A DNA stretch of 64,000 nt, from positions 9,418 to 73,417 of the forward strand of contig DAONET010000009.1 in NCBI GenBank assembly GCA_035403225.1, written 5' to 3'. How positions within the stretch are numbered: position 1 is the stretch's first letter; each line of letters opens with the position of its first letter. The notes under the pieces were generated by a model. That model had not been told where the DNA came from, ran no database searches, and worked only from the letters and a program-made list of their open reading frames with translations. This stretch comes from DAIRDK01 sp035403225 (GTDB lineage: Bacteria; Bacteroidota; Bacteroidia; Bacteroidales; FEN-979). A program made the position numbers and the translations under genes. Positions 1-9,898 of the stretch are shown in pieces.

Positions 1-3000
1 TATGTGGCAGGGAAAGTGATCGAAAGCTTTTATGAATTTAATCTCTCGGGACTCGATCGTATCGTGGCTCAGTTCCACGAATGGATGACCGGTACCGGGA
101 TTCTGTACCTGAAAGAACATGTCCCGCAGGCCGGAACGATCTTCACGACCCATGCTACCGTGCTGGGAAGATGTATCGCCGGTAACGGATTGCCATTATA
201 CAAAGATATTGCTCAATACAACGGAGAAGTCATGGCCCGACAGTTTGGCGTGGTCTCCAAATATTCCCTCGAACGACTTTCAGCACAGGAAAGTGATTGC
301 TTTACTACCGTCAGCCGGATCACCGATCAGGAATGCGCACAATTTCTGGGCAAACCGGTTGATGTGATCACCCCGAACGGGTTTGAAGATTCGTTCATCC
401 CTGACAGCGAAGAACTGGAAAACATCCGACAGGACGCCCGGGCCCAAATCCTTCAGGTGACCCGCGCTCTGCTCAATCAAAATATTCCCAACGACGCCAT
501 ATTACTGATCAACAGCGGAAGGTATGAGTTTCATAACAAAGGCATCGACCTCTTCATCGATGCCATGGGTCAGCTGAACCAGCATAAAAACCTGCGACAT
601 CCGGTCGTCGCTTTTCTTACCATCCCTGCCAACCAAACCGGCCCCCGCAAAGAATTGCTCGACCGTTTGAAAACTACTGATTTTGCTCACCCCATCGTCG
701 GCGAGTATCTTACCCATGGTATGCACGAACCGGAAAACGATGCAATCCTTCGCCGTATCAGCGGAAATAACTTGCATAACAGTCCGCTGGATAACGTCAA
801 GATTGTCTTTGTCCCGGCTTACCTCAACGGCAACGATGGCATTTTCAACACTACCTATTATAATCTGCTGGCCGGCTTTGATGCATCTGTGTTCCCCTCT
901 TATTATGAACCCTGGGGGTATACCCCGCTGGAAAGTCTGGCTTTTCATGTCCCCGCTATTACCACTTCTCTCGCCGGCTTCGGAGTGTGGATCGAGGAAA
1001 GAGCCTTGCAGATAAGGGGATCGGCCATGGTCATCAAACGTTCCGACGATAACGATGCACAGGTGGTGAAAGAGATCGTGGCAGCCATCGCACGGTTTAC
1101 CATCCTGACACCGGATCAACGGGCCACCGGACGTCTCCGCGCTAACGAGATCAGCAAATCGGCACTCTGGAAAAACCTGGGAAAACATTACTTCGAAGCA
1201 TTCTCCATCGCCATCAACCAGACTCAGGAACGAGCCCATTTCTATTTTGGAAAACAACCCAAAGGACAAGAAGTCTTAGGACTGAAGAAATTCGATATCA
1301 AACCCAAATGGAAAAAAGTCCTGGTCCAGCAACGCATTCCCGAGAACCTGCAAGGTCTGGAACGGTTGACCAAAAACCTTTGGTGGAGCTGGCATTATGA
1401 AGGGATCGAACTCTTTGAGATGATCAACCACGACCGTTGGTATGAGTTGAAGTTCAATCCGATCGCACTACTCGAATCCCTTACCATCCGTGAGCTGAGA
1501 GAATTGAGCTCCAACGAAGCATTTATAGCGAAACTCAATACTGTCGTAGGAAAGTTCGATGCCTATATGGCCAAAGCAGCGGAAAAACCCGCTGACATGG
1601 TCGCCTATTTCAGTATGGAATTCGGACTACACAGCAGCCTCAAGATATACTCTGGCGGGTTGGGCCTTCTGGCAGGCGATTATCTGAAGGAAGCCAGCGA
1701 CTCAAATTATAACATGATCGGTATCGGACTGTTGTATCGCTATGGATATTTTCAGCAGGAACTGTCCGTTCATGGAGATCAGGTTGCTACCTATTCGCCA
1801 CAGAAATTTACGCATCTGCCACTGCTCCCGGTACGCGATACGGATGGAAACTGGATGCGGGTAGCTTTTACTTTCCCCGGCCGGACTATGTATGCCAAGA
1901 TATGGAAGGTAGATGTGGGACGCATCCCTTTATATCTCCTTGATACCGATTTTGCCGAGAATATTGAATCTGACCGGACGATCACAAACCAACTCTACGG
2001 CGGCGATTGGGAAAACCGGATGAAGCAGGAACTCCTCCTGGGAATCGGGGGAATCCGGATGATCAATCAGCTTGGATTGAAGCCAACCCTGTATCATTGC
2101 AATGAAGGGCATGCTGCTTTTATCGGGCTGGAAAGATTGAAAAACCTGATACAGAAGAAACATCTTACTTTCATTCAGGCGGTGGAAGTGGTGAGAGCAT
2201 CCACTCTTTTCACTACTCATACCCCTGTCCCTGCAGGTCACGATACCTTCACCGAAGACCTGATGCGACGTTTCCTTTCTCATATTCCGGATTATCTTGA
2301 GATTTCATGGGATCAGTTCATGAATCTGGGACGAATGGTGGAAAATGACCCGAATGAAAAGTTTTCCATGAGCGTCTTTGCGGCAAAGCTTTCCCAGGAG
2401 GTCAATGGAGTCAGTCGCATTCACGGCAGAGTTACCCGCGAAATGTTCGACAAAATGTACCCCGGTTATTTTCCGGAAGAGTTGCCCATCGGTTATGTGA
2501 CCAATGGCGTTCATCTTCCTACATGGACTGCCAGAAGCTGGCAGCAGTTGTATGAGAAAACATTCGGAGAGGGATTCATCGCCGACCAATCCAACGCAGA
2601 CTGCTGGAAAAAGATACATGAAGTGGATGATGCCCTGGTGTGGAATATTCACCTGAAACAAAAAAATCAACTGTGGGAGTACATCATCGACCGTGCAATC
2701 AAGGATACCACACGCAGGCATGAAAATCCCAAACCGATCTTCACCATACGCGATGAATCCAATCCTGCAGCGCTGACCATCGGTTTCGCCCGGCGCTTTG
2801 CCACCTACAAAAGAGGAGACCTGTTGTTCACCAATCTCGATCGTCTATCGGACATTGTCAACAACCGGAAGAAGCCCGTACGTTTCCTGTTTGCCGGGAA
2901 AGCACATCCTGACGACACAGCAGGACAGGATCTGATCCGGAAGATTTTTACTGTTTCCCGCATGCCACAGTTCCTGGGGAAAATCATCTTTGTTGAAAAC

Positions 3001-3837
3001 TACGATATTGAGTTGGCCAAATACCTGGTGAGAGGGGTTGACATCTGGTTGAACACACCGACACGCCCACTCGAAGCATCCGGGACCAGTGGGGAAAAAG
3101 CAGCCTTAAACGGTGTCCTCAACTTCAGTGTGCTCGACGGATGGTGGGCCGAAGGTTACAAACCCGGAGCCGGCTGGGCGCTCATGGAAGAGAGTATTTA
3201 CGATAACGCGCAATTTCAGGATGAACTTGATGCCGAAACGATCTATTCCCTTCTCGAAGATGAAATTGTCCCGCTCTATTATGATGTCAACTCGAAGAAG
3301 ATACCGGTAAAATGGGTCTCGTACATGAAAAACAGCATCGCTGATATCGCTCCGCATTTTACCATGAAACGTCAACTCGACGATTATATCCGGCTGTATT
3401 ATAACCGGATGATCGAACGTTCCTTGAGGTTAAAAGCCGATAATTACCAGATCGCCTGCGATATTGCTGCCTGGAAGCGAAAGATTCTGAAAGGATGGGA
3501 CCAGATTGAAGTCATTAAGATAAAAACACCCGATTCCTCGAGACGACCGCTTGACCTGGGAGAACCATTTAAGGCCGAAGTGGTGTTGAATACCTATGAA
3601 ATCCCACCGGAGGAAATCGGTATCGAAGTTATTTTCGGAAAGAAGATCAACGATGTGGTCAGACATCCTGAAATGATCTTCGAAATGAAGATTGCCAAAA
3701 CCGGGAAAAGAGGGGCTTTGTATGCATGCGAGATTGAAATCGACCGGGCAGGTGTGTATGACTTTGTTTTCAGGGTTTTCCCGAAAAATTCGTTATTGCC
3801 TCACCGTCAGGACTTCCCCTTGGTGAAGTGGATATAG
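1..3837 (+). CDS. Glycogen synthase / alpha-glucan phosphorylase fusion, 5' truncated
   Basis: This is a bifunctional glycogen enzyme whose 5' end lies outside the window. The frame is open from base 1, and the GTG at base 4 falls inside a conserved glycogen-synthase stretch (AGKVIESFYEFN), so it is not a true start. Residues 1 to about 430 resemble a GT3-type glycogen synthase, with a PSYYEPWGYTPLE donor-binding motif near residue 300. From about residue 437 to the end is a GT35 alpha-glucan phosphorylase of the short TIGR02094 type, beginning with a DUF3417-like segment (NLWWSWHYEG). The PLP-lysine region reads EASGTSGEKAALNG. The family makes or phosphorolyses alpha-1,4-glucan in the cytoplasm; the two activities in one chain are inferred from the domains. 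A strong terminator follows, so transcription probably ends here. Confidence 0.9.
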   Translation, partial: YVAGKVIESFYEFNLSGLDRIVAQFHEWMTGTGILYLKEHVPQAGTIFTTHATVLGRCIAGNGLPLYKDIAQYNGEVMARQFGVVSKYSLERLSAQESDCFTTVSRITDQECAQFLGKPVDVITPNGFEDSFIPDSEELENIRQDARAQILQVTRALLNQNIPNDAILLINSGRYEFHNKGIDLFIDAMGQLNQHKNLRHPVVAFLTIPANQTGPRKELLDRLKTTDFAHPIVGEYLTHGMHEPENDAILRRISGNNLHNSPLDNVKIVFVPAYLNGNDGIFNTTYYNLLAGFDASVFPSYYEPWGYTPLESLAFHVPAITTSLAGFGVWIEERALQIRGSAMVIKRSDDNDAQVVKEIVAAIARFTILTPDQRATGRLRANEISKSALWKNLGKHYFEAFSIAINQTQERAHFYFGKQPKGQEVLGLKKFDIKPKWKKVLVQQRIPENLQGLERLTKNLWWSWHYEGIELFEMINHDRWYELKFNPIALLESLTIRELRELSSNEAFIAKLNTVVGKFDAYMAKAAEKPADMVAYFSMEFGLHSSLKIYSGGLGLLAGDYLKEASDSNYNMIGIGLLYRYGYFQQELSVHGDQVATYSPQKFTHLPLLPVRDTDGNWMRVAFTFPGRTMYAKIWKVDVGRIPLYLLDTDFAENIESDRTITNQLYGGDWENRMKQELLLGIGGIRMINQLGLKPTLYHCNEGHAAFIGLERLKNLIQKKHLTFIQAVEVVRASTLFTTHTPVPAGHDTFTEDLMRRFLSHIPDYLEISWDQFMNLGRMVENDPNEKFSMSVFAAKLSQEVNGVSRIHGRVTREMFDKMYPGYFPEELPIGYVTNGVHLPTWTARSWQQLYEKTFGEGFIADQSNADCWKKIHEVDDALVWNIHLKQKNQLWEYIIDRAIKDTTRRHENPKPIFTIRDESNPAALTIGFARRFATYKRGDLLFTNLDRLSDIVNNRKKPVRFLFAGKAHPDDTAGQDLIRKIFTVSRMPQFLGKIIFVENYDIELAKYLVRGVDIWLNTPTRPLEASGTSGEKAALNGVLNFSVLDGWWAEGYKPGAGWALMEESIYDNAQFQDELDAETIYSLLEDEIVPLYYDVNSKKIPVKWVSYMKNSIADIAPHFTMKRQLDDYIRLYYNRMIERSLRLKADNYQIACDIAAWKRKILKGWDQIEVIKIKTPDSSRRPLDLGEPFKAEVVLNTYEIPPEEIGIEVIFGKKINDVVRHPEMIFEMKIAKTGKRGALYACEIEIDRAGVYDFVFRVFPKNSLLPHRQDFPLVKWI

Positions 3838-3871
3838 GACATAAGTCCTGTTATAGAAGGGTAAACAGGAG

Positions 3872-3906
3872 AGACCCCGGTGAGCCGAATTCGCCGGGGT
3901 CTTTTA
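3872..3906 (+). terminator. Rho-independent terminator after the glycogen enzyme
   Basis: A perfect 9-bp GC-rich stem pairs 3872-3880 (AGACCCCGG) with 3894-3902, with a 13-nt loop, followed by a short T-rich tail. It sits 35 nt after the stop codon. Confidence 0.85.
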
Positions 3907-3917
3907 TAAAAATCTTG

Positions 3918-3925
3918 TAAATTTG
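3918..3925 (+). promoter_or_regulatory. Bacteroidota -7 element for fabG
   Basis: TAAATTTG matches the TAnnTTTG consensus and ends 19 nt before the fabG ATG, just after the upstream terminator. No clear TTG -33 box is visible at the expected spacing. Confidence 0.6.
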
Positions 3926-3944
3926 CGCATCAAATATAATCGAC

Positions 3945-4691
3945 ATGAAATTACTTGAAGGTAAAACTGCGCTGATCACCGGCGCAAATCGTGGTATTGG
4001 AAGGGCTATCGCTTTGAAGTTTGCTTCGGAAGGAGCCCATGTTGCATTCTCGGATATTGTTTATAACGAGAATTCCACCAGCCTCGAAAATGAAGCAAAA
4101 GCGATGGGTGTCAATTGTAAAGGCTACGTGGCTGATGCATCCTCTTTGACAGCCAGCGAAGAATTGGTGAATAATGTCTTGACTGATTTTCAGAAAATCG
4201 ATATTCTGGTAAACAATGCAGGCATTACCCGTGACAACCTGTTGATGCGTATTACGGAAGCAGATTGGGATCTGGTCATCAAGGTGAACCTCAAGTCGGT
4301 ATTCAACATGACCAAAGCGGTTCAACGGATCATGATCAAGCAGCGTTCCGGCGTCATCCTTAATATGAGTTCAGTGGTAGGACAGGATGGAAACGCAGGG
4401 CAGGCAAATTATTCTGCCTCCAAGGCCGGTATTATCGGCTTTACCAAATCCATTGCCAAAGAACTGGGATCACGTAACATTCGTTGCAACGCTATCGCTC
4501 CCGGTTTTATCGAAACGGAAATGACGGCCAAGCTGCCCGAAGAACACCGCAAGGGATGGATTGATAAGATCCCCTTACGCCGTGGCGGAACAGCCGATGA
4601 TGTAGCAAACGTAACTCTCTTCCTGGCCTCTGATCTGGCTTCGTACATGTCAGGACAAGTACTGAGTGTTTGCGGCGGAATGCATTCTTAA
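3945..4691 (+). CDS. fabG: 3-oxoacyl-[acyl-carrier-protein] reductase FabG
   Basis: This short-chain dehydrogenase reduces 3-oxoacyl-ACP with NADPH in fatty acid elongation. It is full length at 248 aa. The Rossmann motif TGANRGIG lies near residue 15 and NNAGITRDNLLM near residue 90. The catalytic Ser is near 142, and Tyr and Lys (YSASK) are near 155-159. The GNAGQANYSASKAG context is typical of FabG rather than of other SDRs. The C-terminus carries the usual SGQVLSVCGGM. The gene has its own -7 element and is followed after 12 nt by the membrane VWA-like gene, so the two are probably cotranscribed. Confidence 0.93.
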   Translation: MKLLEGKTALITGANRGIGRAIALKFASEGAHVAFSDIVYNENSTSLENEAKAMGVNCKGYVADASSLTASEELVNNVLTDFQKIDILVNNAGITRDNLLMRITEADWDLVIKVNLKSVFNMTKAVQRIMIKQRSGVILNMSSVVGQDGNAGQANYSASKAGIIGFTKSIAKELGSRNIRCNAIAPGFIETEMTAKLPEEHRKGWIDKIPLRRGGTADDVANVTLFLASDLASYMSGQVLSVCGGMHS

Positions 4692-4703
4692 TTTATATTT
4701 CTT

Positions 4704-6773
4704 GTGGGACTGGTTACAGAATACCCGCTTTGGTTCATCCTTTTTTGCATACTGCTTGGCGCAGCCTATGCCATAGCTCTTTATTACCGTGCCAAATCAG
4801 AGGTGAGCCCACGCATGATGATTCTGTTGGCCATTTTCCGCTTTCTTTCCGTTTTCTTTATTTCTTTTCTGCTGCTTTCCCCGCTCATAAAAAAGCGGGT
4901 GAAGACAGTGGAGAAGCCGTTGATCGCGATCGGACTGGATAATTCCAGGTCTGTCGTTTTGGGGAAAGATTCGGCCTCGTACCGCAAGGATTTCCCGGAA
5001 CAGATGGCTTCGTTCATTCGCTCACTGGAAAAAAAGTTCGAAGTGCGGACCTATGTTTTTGGTGAATCGGTGAGAGAAGGAACAGAACCGGGATTCACGG
5101 ATAAGATCACCAATATCTCTTCATTCTTCGGGGAAATGGAAAAACGTCTCGCCGGACGGAATGTAGGAGCCGTGATCATCGCTTCCGACGGGATCTACAA
5201 CCAGGGGTTGAATCCCGTGTACGCCGTCCAACGGATATCCTGGCCCATTTATGCTGTCAGCATGGGGGATACCATCCGGAAAAGAGATATCCTCGTCAGG
5301 AAAGTCATCTTTAACCGGCAGGCGTTCCTGGGCGATCATTTTCCCGCAGAGATCATGGTGGAAGCCATGAAATGTCGGGGAGAAACGGCTGTATTAAAAG
5401 TGATGAAAGGCGCCAAAACACTGGCTGAGATCCCGGTGAATGTGAATAGCGACCGCTATTCGCGGAAGTTCGCTGTGCAGATCGAAGCCACTGAAAAAGG
5501 ATTGCAACACTACACGGTCACTTTATCTCCCGTGAAGAATGAATATACCCAGGTTAACAACCGCCGTGACTTTTTCGTGGAGGTGGTGGATGAACAACAG
5601 AAGGTGGCAATCCTGTTCGACGCTCCCCACCCGGATATCGCGGCTATCCGCGAAGCCCTGGAATCGGGAATCCGCTTCAATGTATCGGTTTCAGAATTGT
5701 CCAAATTTTCAGAGAATCCCAATGACTTTGATCTGATCATCCTCTATCAGCTGCCTTCCGTTTCAGGCGTCATGGAAACAAGCCGGATACTGAAGTCGTC
5801 GGCTTCCCTGCTGTATGTCCTTGGTACGCACAGCGACCTGTTCTCTTTCAACCACCTCGGAACAGGTCTGACCATCACCTCGCAGAAAAGCTCGTACACC
5901 GAGTCGCAACCGGTGATCAATCGATCATTCCCGTTGTTCAGCGTGGAAAAAGAGATGCAGGACGTGATGGATGATTATCCGCCACTGGTATGCCCGTTCG
6001 GCACTTACCAGTCTTCTCCTCTTTCCGATGTCTTCCTCTTTCAGAAAATCGGAGCGGTAACCTCACAGTTTCCCATGGTCATCTTCTTCAGGAACGGGGA
6101 CAAGAAATCGGGAGTGATAACCGGGGAGAACCTATGGCGCTGGCGCCTTTCCGATTTTGTACAGAAAGGCGATCATCATGAATTCGATGAATTGATCTCA
6201 AAAATCGCCATGTACTTGTCGGTGAAAGGCGATAAAAGCTTCTTCAGGGTAAATGTGAAGAACCCCATCCCTGAAAACGAGAACGTGGAATTCACGGCGG
6301 ATGTGAGAAACCAAAGTTACGAACTGATCAATGATCCGGATGTGACGCTGGTCATCAAAGACGGCAACGGAAAGCTTTTTCCTTTCGTCATGGCCAAAAC
6401 GGGGACAGATTATTACCTGAATGCCGGTAATTTCCCGGCCGGAGAATATTCTTACGAAGCATCTGTGAGCGTTGGAAAGAACAAGTACGTGAAAAAGGGC
6501 GCCTTCATGGTCGAGCCCATCAATCTCGAAGCGCTCAATATGGTAGCCGATTATGCCTTGCTGAATCAACTTACTGTTTCCCATGACGGATATACCACAA
6601 CTCCTGACGGGTTACCGGAACTGGCGAAAAAGTTGCTTCAACGCGACGATATTTCCTCCGTATCCCACTTTACGAAACGCTACAGCGACCTCACCGGCAC
6701 ATGGTGGGTTTTCGTGCTGATCATAGGACTTTTAGCCGTCGAGTGGACTATCCGTAAAAGATCGGGCATGTAG
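4704..6773 (+). CDS. Membrane-anchored VWA-like protein, function unknown
   Basis: This 689-aa protein is of a type common in Bacteroidota but functionally undefined. GTG 4704 is the chosen start because it preserves the first hydrophobic segment (about residues 7-28). A second segment spans about 36-60, and a single C-terminal helix (WWVFVLIIGLLAVEW) ends in a basic tail. Between them is a large extracytoplasmic region starting with a von Willebrand A-like fold (LIAIGLDNSRSV, then VGAVIIASDGIYNQG). The first metal-site motif is DNSRS, a variant of DxSxS. A type-1 glutamine-amidotransferase-like segment may follow. It starts 12 nt after fabG, so it is likely in that operon. A role in envelope assembly or surveillance is inference only. 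Confidence 0.7.
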   Translation: MGLVTEYPLWFILFCILLGAAYAIALYYRAKSEVSPRMMILLAIFRFLSVFFISFLLLSPLIKKRVKTVEKPLIAIGLDNSRSVVLGKDSASYRKDFPEQMASFIRSLEKKFEVRTYVFGESVREGTEPGFTDKITNISSFFGEMEKRLAGRNVGAVIIASDGIYNQGLNPVYAVQRISWPIYAVSMGDTIRKRDILVRKVIFNRQAFLGDHFPAEIMVEAMKCRGETAVLKVMKGAKTLAEIPVNVNSDRYSRKFAVQIEATEKGLQHYTVTLSPVKNEYTQVNNRRDFFVEVVDEQQKVAILFDAPHPDIAAIREALESGIRFNVSVSELSKFSENPNDFDLIILYQLPSVSGVMETSRILKSSASLLYVLGTHSDLFSFNHLGTGLTITSQKSSYTESQPVINRSFPLFSVEKEMQDVMDDYPPLVCPFGTYQSSPLSDVFLFQKIGAVTSQFPMVIFFRNGDKKSGVITGENLWRWRLSDFVQKGDHHEFDELISKIAMYLSVKGDKSFFRVNVKNPIPENENVEFTADVRNQSYELINDPDVTLVIKDGNGKLFPFVMAKTGTDYYLNAGNFPAGEYSYEASVSVGKNKYVKKGAFMVEPINLEALNMVADYALLNQLTVSHDGYTTTPDGLPELAKKLLQRDDISSVSHFTKRYSDLTGTWWVFVLIIGLLAVEWTIRKRSGM

Positions 6774-6781
6774 ATCTGAAT

Positions 6782-6802
6782 AAACACGGGTCGTGTTTTG
6801 TC
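6782..6802 (+). terminator. Weak hairpin between the VWA-like gene and the M48 protease
   Basis: AAACACG (6782-6788) pairs with CGTGTTT (6792-6798) around a 3-nt loop and is followed by TGTC. The T tract is very short, so termination is uncertain. Confidence 0.3.
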
Positions 6803-6821
6803 AATATAAACATATGTTCAT

Positions 6822-8105
6822 ATGATACAAACTTTTTTTATCATTATCCTGGTTATCGTACTATTGAATTATCTGCTCGAAAGGTTTCTGGAATCCCTGA
6901 ATTTGTCGCGGATGACGGGAGAATTACCGACGGAACTGTCAGGTATCTACGATCCGGAACGATATAAAAAATCGCAGCAATACCTGAGAACAAAACAACG
7001 ATTCGCTCTGATCACCTCTACGCTTACTTTTACCGCCATTCTGGCAATGCTGATGTCAGGCGGATTCGGGTGGCTCGATTTTCTTTTCCGGGGTATCACT
7101 TCGCATCCGGTATGGCTCGCCTTGCTTTTCTTCGGCACACTGGGACTGGCTTCCTCGCTGTTGACGATACCTTTTGAACTTTATTCGGTGTTTGTGATTG
7201 AAGAAAAGTTTGGATTCAATACGATGACGGTGAAGACATTCATTTTGGATAAACTGAAAGGATGGTTACTGGGCGGCGTAATAGGAGGGGGATTGTTGGC
7301 TCTCGTGACTTTTATCTATACCTCCGCCGGAAGTTGGTTCTGGCTGCTGGTATGGGGTATCATCACGGTATTCATGGTGTTTATGACCATGTTCTATTCC
7401 AATCTGATCGTACCGCTTTTCAATAAACAAACGCCGCTTGATGCCGGCCCGCTCCGCAATGCCATTGAGGCCTTCGCGAAAAAGGTGGGATTTAAACTGA
7501 AAAATATCTATGTCATCAACGGCTCAAAACGGTCAAAGAAAGCCAATGCTTATTTCACCGGTCTTGGCACCCAAAAACGGATTGTCCTATACGATACGCT
7601 GATAGAAAACCATACTACGGATGAATTGGTTTCCGTACTGGCTCATGAAATAGGGCATTATAAGAAGAAACACACTACTCAGGGGATCATTCTTTCCATT
7701 CTTCAGAACGGTTTCATGTTATTCATTCTCTCCTGGTTCATCAAACCCGGCAGTACCGTCTCGGCGGCTTTGTGTCAGTCAATGGCCGGTTTCGCAGATA
7801 TGGCGGTTCCTCAGAGTTTTCATGTGGGAATTCTGGCTTTCGGATTGTTGTACACACCCCTCTCGACACTCTTCAGCATGTTCGAGAATATGCTGTCCAG
7901 ATCCAATGAATATGCAGCTGATCGCTATGCGGGTGTAAACTTTGACCCGACGGCGCTGCAAGAGGCGCTCAAGAAACTATCGGTGAATAACCTCTCCAAC
8001 CTGAGACCTCATCCGGCTTATGTTTTCTTCTATTATTCTCATCCAACCCTGTTGCAACGCTTGCAGGCGCTGGAGAAAGTGAAAAAGGAAGGATCTGAGG
8101 TTTAA
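6822..8105 (+). CDS. M48 family (Ste24/CaaX-type) membrane metalloprotease
   Basis: This 427-aa integral membrane zinc protease resembles yeast Ste24p and HtpX. It has an N-terminal CaaX-protease-type membrane domain with hydrophobic segments around residues 1-15, 60-85, 100-125 and 145-195. The zinc motif HEIGH is near residue 275 (LAHEIGHYKKKH). The third ligand Glu is in SNEYAADRYAG near 362. Two more membrane segments lie between the motifs. The family degrades or processes membrane-associated proteins; prenylated substrates are not expected in bacteria. It converges with the ABC permease gene, and the stops overlap by 4 nt. Confidence 0.88.
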   Translation: MIQTFFIIILVIVLLNYLLERFLESLNLSRMTGELPTELSGIYDPERYKKSQQYLRTKQRFALITSTLTFTAILAMLMSGGFGWLDFLFRGITSHPVWLALLFFGTLGLASSLLTIPFELYSVFVIEEKFGFNTMTVKTFILDKLKGWLLGGVIGGGLLALVTFIYTSAGSWFWLLVWGIITVFMVFMTMFYSNLIVPLFNKQTPLDAGPLRNAIEAFAKKVGFKLKNIYVINGSKRSKKANAYFTGLGTQKRIVLYDTLIENHTTDELVSVLAHEIGHYKKKHTTQGIILSILQNGFMLFILSWFIKPGSTVSAALCQSMAGFADMAVPQSFHVGILAFGLLYTPLSTLFSMFENMLSRSNEYAADRYAGVNFDPTALQEALKKLSVNNLSNLRPHPAYVFFYYSHPTLLQRLQALEKVKKEGSEV

Positions 8106-8932
8106 AGATCTTTGTGATTCATTACATACGTTACGATTCCCAGCAGGATGCCGGCATAGATTACCGGGATCAGCAGTGATAACGGTGAAAGACTGTCCTG
8201 TATCTGGAATCCAAGCATCCCGGTGAGTTTGGGTATGGACGGGTATTCGACGATCCGTATTACGGAGTTCACCGGCAGATAAGTATAAATCTTATTCTCA
8301 AACATAAAGGGAGCCTTGAGAAGAAAATAGAGGATGGGCTCGATGATGAGGGTATACAGTGTAAACAGGGCAATCGACAATCCGGTGTTGCGTAACATGA
8401 AGCCGAAAAAGAAGGCAAAGCACAGGAACGTAAGCATCTGTATAAAAAATCCGAAGACAAAATCCATATGCCTGAACGCGTCACTGAAAGAACCTAAATC
8501 GGTATGCGTAATTCCGAGAATGAAGATGACCATGGTCACAATGACCGTCACCGTCAGCGATAAAACCACGAGAAACTGAAATTTGGAAACAAGAAATTCC
8601 TTCCTGCTCATACCATTGATGATATTCTGACGAATGGTCTTGTTAGCAAATTCCTGGGTGATGAGGATGATGACCAGAATGGCGGGGAATATCATCACAT
8701 AACGGATGCTGGCGAAGAAGGTCATGTTTTGCCAGATATTCGGGAAGGTGTACAATACGGCCCGTGGTAACGGGATAGGCAGGTGTGAATTAATGTTGGA
8801 AACCATGGAGTTGATCATGACTTCCGCGAGCAAAATGCCTAAGGCCAGAAAGAGAAAATACAGGCCGAAAATGATCCAAAAGGTTTTATATGTAAGGATC
8901 TTTTTGAATTCTATTTTCAGAAGACGGATCAT
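8102..8932 (-). CDS. ABC-2 type transporter permease
   Basis: This 276-aa membrane subunit has about six hydrophobic segments (near residues 14-40, 70-95, 110-135, 150-175, 182-205 and 245-268). The ITQEFANKTIRQNIINGMSRKEFL stretch is typical of ABC-2 permeases. Its start overlaps the stop of the ATPase gene by 4 nt, which indicates translational coupling, so the two proteins probably form one exporter. The substrate cannot be read from the sequence. The NatAB/bacitracin-exporter type is the nearest general class. Confidence 0.85.
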   Translation of the reverse strand: MIRLLKIEFKKILTYKTFWIIFGLYFLFLALGILLAEVMINSMVSNINSHLPIPLPRAVLYTFPNIWQNMTFFASIRYVMIFPAILVIILITQEFANKTIRQNIINGMSRKEFLVSKFQFLVVLSLTVTVIVTMVIFILGITHTDLGSFSDAFRHMDFVFGFFIQMLTFLCFAFFFGFMLRNTGLSIALFTLYTLIIEPILYFLLKAPFMFENKIYTYLPVNSVIRIVEYPSIPKLTGMLGFQIQDSLSPLSLLIPVIYAGILLGIVTYVMNHKDL

Positions 8933-9825
8933 TGGTTTTCCTGTAAAAGATTTAAAAAATGTTGTTCAAGACTACGTTTGCGTTCGGCGAGATGCGAGAG
9001 CACGATCCCGTTATTATGCGCGAATTCATTGATTTCACCCGGTGCTACGTCTCCATGGAAGTAAACCTGCAGGTAACCGTTTGAGTGGGTCATGGACTTG
9101 AATTGCGGATGACGGCTGATGGTTTCTCCAAGCAGTTGCTGATCAGCGGCGGCTAACTCAATGCAGTCGGAGATGGCGAGGACTTTACTCACTTCGCCCG
9201 AGAAAAGTTTTTTCCCTTTATTCAGCACAGCGACATGCGAACAGATCTTCTGGACTTCGTCGAGAAGGTGACTGGCCAGAATGATCGTGATACCTTCGGA
9301 AGCTACCTTCAGGATGATCTCTCGTATTTGTGCGATACCCTGAGGATCCAGGCCATTGGTGGGCTCGTCGAGGATCATGACTTCCGGGTTCCCCAGCATG
9401 GCGGAAGCGATTGCCAGACGCTGCCGCATCCCGAAGGAGAAAGTGCTGAATTTACTTTTTCGCCGGTCCGACAATGTTACCATCTCCAGAACGCGTGTGA
9501 TATCATCGTGTCCATAGCCTTTGATATCGGCTACGATCTCCAGGTTCTTTTCCGGAGAGAGATACGGGAAAAAGTTGGGAGTCTCAATAACAGAGCCGAT
9601 GCGCTTCCGGCTTTCTTTGGAAGGTGGTTGGCCAAACCACTCGAAGGTGCCGCTGTCGGGAGTGATCAGGTTGAGGGTCATTCCCAGGGTGGTGCTTTTC
9701 CCGCTGCCGTTAGGTCCCAACAGTCCGAACACTTCACCGCGTTTGATCTCAATCTCCAGTTGCTTAACGGCTTGAATCTTTCCGTATCTTTTAGAAAGTC
9801 CGTTGATGGATAAGACTGTTTCCAA
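8929..9825 (-). CDS. ABC transporter ATP-binding protein
   Basis: This 298-aa ATPase belongs to the CcmA/NatA-like ABC-2 exporter class. Walker A is GPNGSGKST (about residues 37-45). The signature region is FSFGMRQRLAIA, where the usual LSGGQ is changed to FSFGM, as is common in this subfamily. Walker B is VMILDEPTNGLDP and the switch His is in ILASHLLDE. A roughly 80-aa C-terminal extension follows the ATPase core. It is coupled by a 4-nt overlap to the permease downstream. Confidence 0.9.
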   Translation of the reverse strand: METVLSINGLSKRYGKIQAVKQLEIEIKRGEVFGLLGPNGSGKSTTLGMTLNLITPDSGTFEWFGQPPSKESRKRIGSVIETPNFFPYLSPEKNLEIVADIKGYGHDDITRVLEMVTLSDRRKSKFSTFSFGMRQRLAIASAMLGNPEVMILDEPTNGLDPQGIAQIREIILKVASEGITIILASHLLDEVQKICSHVAVLNKGKKLFSGEVSKVLAISDCIELAAADQQLLGETISRHPQFKSMTHSNGYLQVYFHGDVAPGEINEFAHNNGIVLSHLAERKRSLEQHFLNLLQENQ

Positions 9826-9898
9826 GGTTGTAAGGTTGAAATGAATCCAAAAGTAAAATGGTAAGACGTACGACTCCCTGTTTCGTTACAATTTTTTT

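Noticed and set aside
502..1269. A 255-aa minus-strand open frame
   Set aside because: It lies completely inside the glycogen synthase domain on the opposite strand and has no recognisable features. The conserved domain on the plus strand explains the sequence.
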